A DNA stretch of 64,000 bases from Scleromitrula shiraiana (Eukaryota; Ascomycota; Leotiomycetes; Helotiales; Sclerotiniaceae), in NCBI GenBank assembly GCA_028455995.1, contig JABELC010000013.1:1302001-1366000 (forward strand). Direction: 5' to 3'. Made by a program: the position numbers and the translations under genes. This document shows, piece after piece, positions 58,649 through 64,000 of this stretch; position 1 is the first letter of the stretch; each line of letters starts with the position of its first letter. The notes under the pieces were generated by a model that saw only the letters and a list, made by a program, of their open reading frames with translations, made no database searches and had not been told where the DNA came from.

Positions 58649-58889
58649 TGAGGGGCATCCAAATTCAGTCCCGAACAACCATATATATTCAGGTCCCACT
58701 GCCACAACTAATATTTATTAGTGTTAATAGTATTCATGAATGCCGATACTTAAATGCTATCCCACCTACCACCAAACTTGGCATTTCCCGTTCCAAAGAT
58801 CCGTGTGGGTATAAATTTTTCCACTCTTGTAAACTGCGTCCCTACAATATCACGTATTCAAGGAGCGAACCTGAATAGAATTCAATGAG

Positions 58890-59665
58890 TTCTTTAAATA
58901 AACTTTAGAAAATCGATTATTTTAATGCTTGGATACATTAAAAATTCAAACATTAATGTATTAAATTTATAATTAATTAAAAGTTAAATTTTATATAATA
59001 TAAATTAATTTTTGAATTTAAAAATTAATTTTAAATAAACTTCAAATAGAATTTATCAATTTGAAATTATATTTAAAATGACTTTATTATTGACTTTAAA
59101 TTATAAAATTATTATTCAATTTTTTAATAGATTTTTATTGATTAAAGATTTATTTAATTCTTTATCAATATTTATATAAATATAGTTTTAAATTATAAAA
59201 CCTTAATTATTTTTTATAAATTAATAATTTTCTTATTTTAAATAAAGATGATTTTTTATAGAATTTAAAAATATATTTATATTACTTTTTAATATATATT
59301 ATTAATAATAGTGTTATTAATAATATTATGAATAATATTAATTTGAGTATATTAAGAATAAAAGAAATATGAAATTGATTTTAATATATTAATCAAATTA
59401 GGAAATAATGAAATATATTAATTATTAATATAATTTAAAAATAAAAATATATTAATTTTATATACAAATGTAAATAAAAATGCATTAATTTTATATATAA
59501 ATTCTATATTAATCTAATTTTATATAATTATTTAAAATAAATTTAAAAATCAATTAAAAGTTTAAATTGAATTTATATTAATAAAAAATCATTTCCCAAA
59601 AATCAATTTATAATATGATTGAAATTTTAATTATAATGCGAAAATTTCTTTTTTTAAATGGTATT
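58890..59665. repeat. Second AT-rich patch
   Basis: About 0.8 kb of nearly pure A/T DNA between GC-normal sequence, with words such as TTTATATAT and ATTAATTTTATAT repeated. It lacks the regular landmark of the large AT block. It ends about 220 bp before the FAD monooxygenase start. Confidence 0.85.
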
Positions 59666-59888
59666 TAAGAAATCCCTGAATAGGTGATACCGTAGGGGCG
59701 TTGTGAATGTGGGGACCACCACATGTTGCCATCATTTTCATATATCTAGGATAGAGATCTCAAAGGTGGTTGGATGATTAATTCGAACTCATTCGTCGGT
59801 GTATTTATCCTCAATTAAAGTTGTGTTATTTGTATCTTTCAAAATTTGCGATCTTTTTGAAGAGTTGATACCCTGATGATTCGCCACT

Positions 59889-61335
59889 ATGGATAGAGCT
59901 TCACACGTTGTGATTATAGGGGCTGGTATGACTTTCGCGAAGGGTGGGGGTTTTCAAATAAACTCTGACATTCATTCTAGGTATGTGAGGCCTGGCATGT
60001 GCATTGTCACTGGCTAAGGAAGGTTTTACAAATATAGATGTCTACGAAACAGCATCAAATCTAGGATTTGTCGGTGCAGGAATCCAACTTGCACCAAATA
60101 TGGCCAGAATATTGGATAGACTCGGATGTTGGGCCGATATTGAAAAGGGGGCTGTAGATTTATTAGAGACGAGTATTTTACGTAGGTTTTCCATTTCTCA
60201 ACAACGGATGCTTGTTTATTGACAGCAAATAGAGGGAGATTCGGATAAGGAGTTAGCTCACGTGGATCTTGTCTATATCAGAGACCAATATAAATATCCA
60301 CATATGGTTGGCCATAGATCTTCTTTAGCTGAATCAATGTACGAAGCATGCAAAAAGGAAAGCGGTATCAAATTCCATTTCTCCACAGCAGCCGAGCAAG
60401 TTGAATCATTTGGCCCAAAACCGATACTCAAAGTAAAGCCACGTGATGGCGAAGCCTATGATGTCGAAGCCGATGTCATTTTAGCGTCTGATGGGATTAA
60501 GAGTATCGTTCGATCCAAGATCCTGGAGGAAATTGGCCACGATGCAAAGATTCAAGATACAAATCAAGCAGCATATCGAATTATGTTGAAACGTGAAGAA
60601 ATGGAGAACGATCCCGAATTATTAGAACTCATCAACGGAAACAAAGTGACTAGGTGGATCGGCGAAAAGAGACATATAATCGCATATCCAGTTTCCAGTA
60701 AGAATATCTACAACTTATCTACAGTACAACCAGACACGAATTTTGCTGCTGCTCCATCAGCTACATATACGACGAAAGGTGACAAATCTGCAATGTTGGA
60801 AATTTTCTCCGATTTCTGTCCTAAGGTTCAGCGAATGCTGCAGATGGTTCCGGATGGAGAAGTATGTGAATGGAAATTGCGTGTACACAGTCCCTTACCA
60901 ACCTGGGTACGTGGAAGCGTTGCTCTCGTGGGAGATGCATGTCATCCAACATTACCACATCTTGCTCAAGGTGCAGCCCAAGCAATTGAAGATGCTGCAG
61001 TTTTGGGAGCCGTTCTTTCACGTTGTCCTAGCAATGATCCAGAAAATATCAACAAGTCACTTCTGGTTTATGAGAAAGTTAGGAAAGAACGTGCTGAAAC
61101 GTTGGTAGAGCTTGCGGCTGCATCAGGTCGTGCTTTACATCTTGGAGATGGTGCGGCTAAGGCTGAGAGAGATAAGCAGTTTGCTGCTTTGAAGAATAAG
61201 CAGGGGAGTGTTCCGGATAAGTGGGCTGATGCTGATGTTCAGATGAAAATTTATAGTCATGATTGCTATCAAGTTGCCCAAGATTCCTTTGATGAGATGT
61301 TTGCAGGGCTTGGGTCTTCGGCGGCAAAGATATGA
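59889..61335 (+). pseudogene. FAD-dependent monooxygenase (salicylate-hydroxylase-like) with a stop in the FAD-binding loop
   Basis: Exons 59889-59925, 59981-60181 and 60233-61335 have introns of 55 and 51 nt. The product shows MDRASHVVIIGAG, GFVGAGIQLAPNMARIL, the DG-type segment VILASDGIKSIVRS and the GD-type segment VALVGDACHPTLPHLAQGAA: a complete group A flavoprotein monooxygenase that would hydroxylate an aromatic substrate using NAD(P)H. With the normal first acceptor (59980), the frame reads GAG-M-stop-GLACALSLAKEGF, a TGA exactly where the second or third loop glycine is expected. Using the next AG (59989) as acceptor removes the stop but also deletes three residues of the GxGxxG loop. 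So the gene is either freshly inactivated, rescued by alternative splicing with a shorter loop, or carries a sequence error. Everything after the loop is open and well conserved over about 420 codons. Confidence 0.75.
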
Positions 61336-62037
61336 GTTTTATGAGAATGCTTGGATTGATGTTGCTTGTATGAGATGTTGGGGAATTTTTCAGGACTTTG
61401 AATCAATCAACTCACATGAATGAGATGAATCTGTAAATATCAAGAATAAATTACCCATGAGTTATACTCATAATTCAATAGTTACATATATGGGATTACT
61501 AAGTCCACGTCATATATCTTTTTCGTGAAGACATGTATCATGCCCTTTAGATTGAATTGAAAGTTCGAATCTTGTAGGAAGTTCATCTTTGAGATAACAA
61601 TTCTACTACTCCCAATTCAGGGATCTAAGATGGACAAGAACGTGGCAAATGCAAACAATGGGTGCATCTCATAGGTATAGAAGAACCATGTTGACTGTTT
61701 TTTCACGATTCAAATGGGAAACTAGAATCAGGTAAAACTCAGGTATTAGATGCGTAATCTTTAGAAGTACTCAAATTCAAAATACACCCTAACAACTTCC
61801 TTTCCTATATCTTCAGAACTATGCAATTATACCAATTGAAAAAATGAAGCCTGGTCCTTAACATATATTCCATGAACCCCCTTTTCGGTGAATCCGCGAT
61901 GCTAATAAACACACATTTGGGATATCACAAGGATAAGCATCTAATTTATGGACTCCTTATTAATATCTTAAGGGTTCATTCTTATTAACTCGTCGGGTAG
62001 TTGAATAACCCTCTGGTATATAGAATACATAGAAAAT
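61336..62037. other. Convergent intergenic region
   Basis: About 700 bp between the 3' ends of the monooxygenase and the CorA-like gene. Nothing coding or repeated was seen. Confidence 0.5.
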
Positions 62038-64000
62038 TTAAACCATGTCACCCTCATCTAAACTTGCGTCTCGCTTTTGTGGAATCGTTGGTAATCCAGA
62101 CGACGAATAAGTTTTCCTCGATACAGGTACTGCACCAGAGACCGAAGGATGAACAATGCCTGGAGATTCACTAACCAATGTAGTTGCCATGCTTGCAGGC
62201 GTGGCGATCATAGTAGCAGGACTGGTAGCACTCGTCGGCATTGGTGGAGGGTACATTCCCAACTCATGATGTATATATCTGTGTTCTCGTGTGTAGGAAA
62301 ATCGCTGAGATGGAAATTTACTAGATTCTGAAGGAGAACTTGGACTGAGTGGTGGCAGAGGCACCTGTTCTTGTGGCATGGACCAATAATCCGTCTGTTT
62401 TTGCTTTTTCGCTGACGATGGTCTCCTCAAGTTGGAATCGGTATGAGCACTCCAACTGGCAGGGGAAAATGTCGTTGGCTTATCTTGTACAGGATTTCCT
62501 AATTCTAATATTGCGTTCTCATCCACATTATGGCGTTCTCGAATGCGGGTTCTCCAGTCCAGATATACTTTATGAATGGCAGTAAGAACATTAGATATTT
62601 TTGTTCCAAGTTTGGTGAACATGAGGATAATAAGCCCAACCGCAATTGGCATGCTCACTGCCCAGAAGATCCTAATACCGTTTAGTGTCAGTTCGCAGAG
62701 AGTTCAGGCGTAACATACCAAAACCATTTATCGCCAGCGGCAAAGTTACCACCCATTGAACTAAATTCAGTGAGCAATGTTTCATTCTTTTCCGGTATTC
62801 ATAAAACACTTACAAGATAGCTGCACAAAGACTAACGGGTACGAATATCGTAGCCATTCTATCATCGTCAGAGATTCACACTAAATTATCTAGAAAGTAT
62901 TTACTTACCGTGTCAACTGGCTCACACTATCAATGGTGTTAGTCATATTTCATATGTATACAGGTTTCTCCACTCAATTCTGACCCCCCTTCTTCAATTT
63001 GGGTAATGCAATGTAATGTGTTAATCCAAACCGACAAGCAGAGCTTGTTTTTTGCTTATGTGCCAAATGCGAACTGCAGAGTACTTTGTGTAGGAACAAC
63101 ATTAGTGAACATTGAGACTTACCTTCTTGCCTGAAAGTTTGACACCTGAGCCTCTCTTGCAGAAACCGTCTGAAGATAACTATCCGTCGTTCTTACAATG
63201 ACTTGGTTGATGTACTCCGCCATGGTTTCTAAATCTGTCCATTCCACTTCATCATTTTGCTCTTGGTCTGACATTTTGACACAGATTTCTCTAGCAAAAT
63301 CGTTTGAACTAATATAGAAGGATCCTAGCCTCTTGGGAGTTACTCTCTTTATTGTTTGAATATTTTGACGTAATTTGTATCTCAACAGTTCCAAATTTTC
63401 CCGTTGCTCCCAGAGATTAGTAAATTTCTTACCTTCCCATGCGGAATTCCATGCTGCCTTGTCAAACGTATCAAACTTGAATGATGACATCTCGTCTACA
63501 CCCACAGAGGAAGCTATTGAACGACTAATAGCATCAGAGAATGCTTTTTGTAAAGTAGCGGATGTTCTTGCGAGTAACAATCTTCGACATCTGAATGTTG
63601 CGCTTGAAGGTTTTGTGGTGCAGAAACCATCTGGATCTCTGATCAAATCTTCAAACATGCAATAACCCAATGGACGAGGTATCAAATTATGTTTGTCTAT
63701 AACTTGCAGGTAGTTTGATGATATATCGGGCATATCTGGAGTACTAAGTTGTGGAAGCGGTGGAAGTTTTTTGGGACTTGGGAAACAATTTGCCCGTCGT
63801 AAGGTGTGGTTTCTCTCGATATATATCGCACTCAGTAGGTCGGACTTTAATGGTGGATCGACCAGTATTACGGCTGCAATTACCCGGATCAGTGATGTGT
63901 TATCCACTCATCTATGACATATCATTAGGGGTACTACTAACCTATCCAAGATCCAGGCACTCTCTTAATATCCATCCCCCAATAACTGACCAATTGCTCA
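62038..64000 (-). CDS. CorA-like magnesium-transporter-type membrane protein, 5' end outside window
   Basis: The gene enters at the right edge (exon to 63942, reading EQLVSYWGMDIKRVPGSW) and continues through 63906-63123, 62926-62909 (18 nt), 62858-62814, 62760-62719 and 62671-62038, all with GT-AG introns in consistent phase. The last exons contain REAQVSNFQARRSVSQLTRM, then ATIFVPVSLCAAI, then SMGGNFAAGDKWFWIFWAVS and a second hydrophobic segment (MPIAVGLIILMFT). This is the CorA two-helix C-terminus. The usual Gly-Met-Asn gate motif reads Met-Gly-Gly-Asn here, as I recall for some fungal CorA-like proteins. After the membrane part comes a long Ser/Pro-rich cytosolic tail of about 180 residues ending LDEGDMV. 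Ion selectivity cannot be inferred. The N-terminal part is missing only because the window ends. Confidence 0.82.

Overview
The window looks like nuclear DNA of a filamentous ascomycete. Genes are split by short introns (mostly 46-76 nt) with GTAAGT-like donors, CTAAY-type branch sites and AG acceptors. The products are typical of plant-associated or saprotrophic Pezizomycotina: a sterol acyltransferase, a hybrid histidine kinase, secreted hydrolases, a NACHT-ankyrin protein and a Zn2Cys6 factor. Assignment to the Leotiomycetes (for example Sclerotiniaceae) is a guess from overall style; no marker proves it. Exon borders below were found by eye from splice signals and reading-frame continuity, not from transcripts.

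Layout. 1-6.5 kb: nothing convincing. 6.5-8.2 kb: a 94-codon ORF divergent from an intact alpha/beta hydrolase. 9.4-13.2 kb: a decayed NACHT_N/NACHT/ankyrin (fungal NLR-like) gene. 13.4-20.4 kb: a housekeeping block with AP-1 gamma-adaptin, a divergent sterol O-acyltransferase and an FAD/NAD oxidoreductase. 21.9-22.5 kb: remains of a fucose-lectin-like gene. 22.5-32.7 kb: about 10 kb without a gene, rich in pentanucleotide microsatellites and containing a perfect 24-bp palindrome. 32.7-34.1 kb: a J-domain protein with a long Arg-Glu repeat. 36.4-39.1 kb: a four-exon hybrid histidine kinase. 40.2-40.85 kb: a small putative secreted protein that ends where an extreme AT block begins.

40.85-47.77 kb: an almost pure A+T block. 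At least its right part is a satellite-like array of about 148-162 bp units, with hints of a three-unit higher-order repeat of about 470 bp. 48.3-61.3 kb: intact secreted or lipid-acting enzymes (serine carboxypeptidase, PI-PLC-like phosphodiesterase, histidine acid phosphatase) and a small secreted protein, interleaved with broken genes (phosphoribosyltransferase, Zn2Cys6 factor, Gal80-like fragment, FAD monooxygenase), three 180-bp repeats and a second AT-rich patch. 62-64 kb: a CorA-like membrane protein whose 5' end lies beyond the window.

Overall this is a patchwork: conserved genes on the left, and an AT-isochore with a rapidly decaying, secretome-rich neighbourhood on the right. Several inactivating changes in the decayed genes fit C-to-T/G-to-A mutation such as RIP (repeat-induced point mutation), but not all do, and this needs a dinucleotide calculation.
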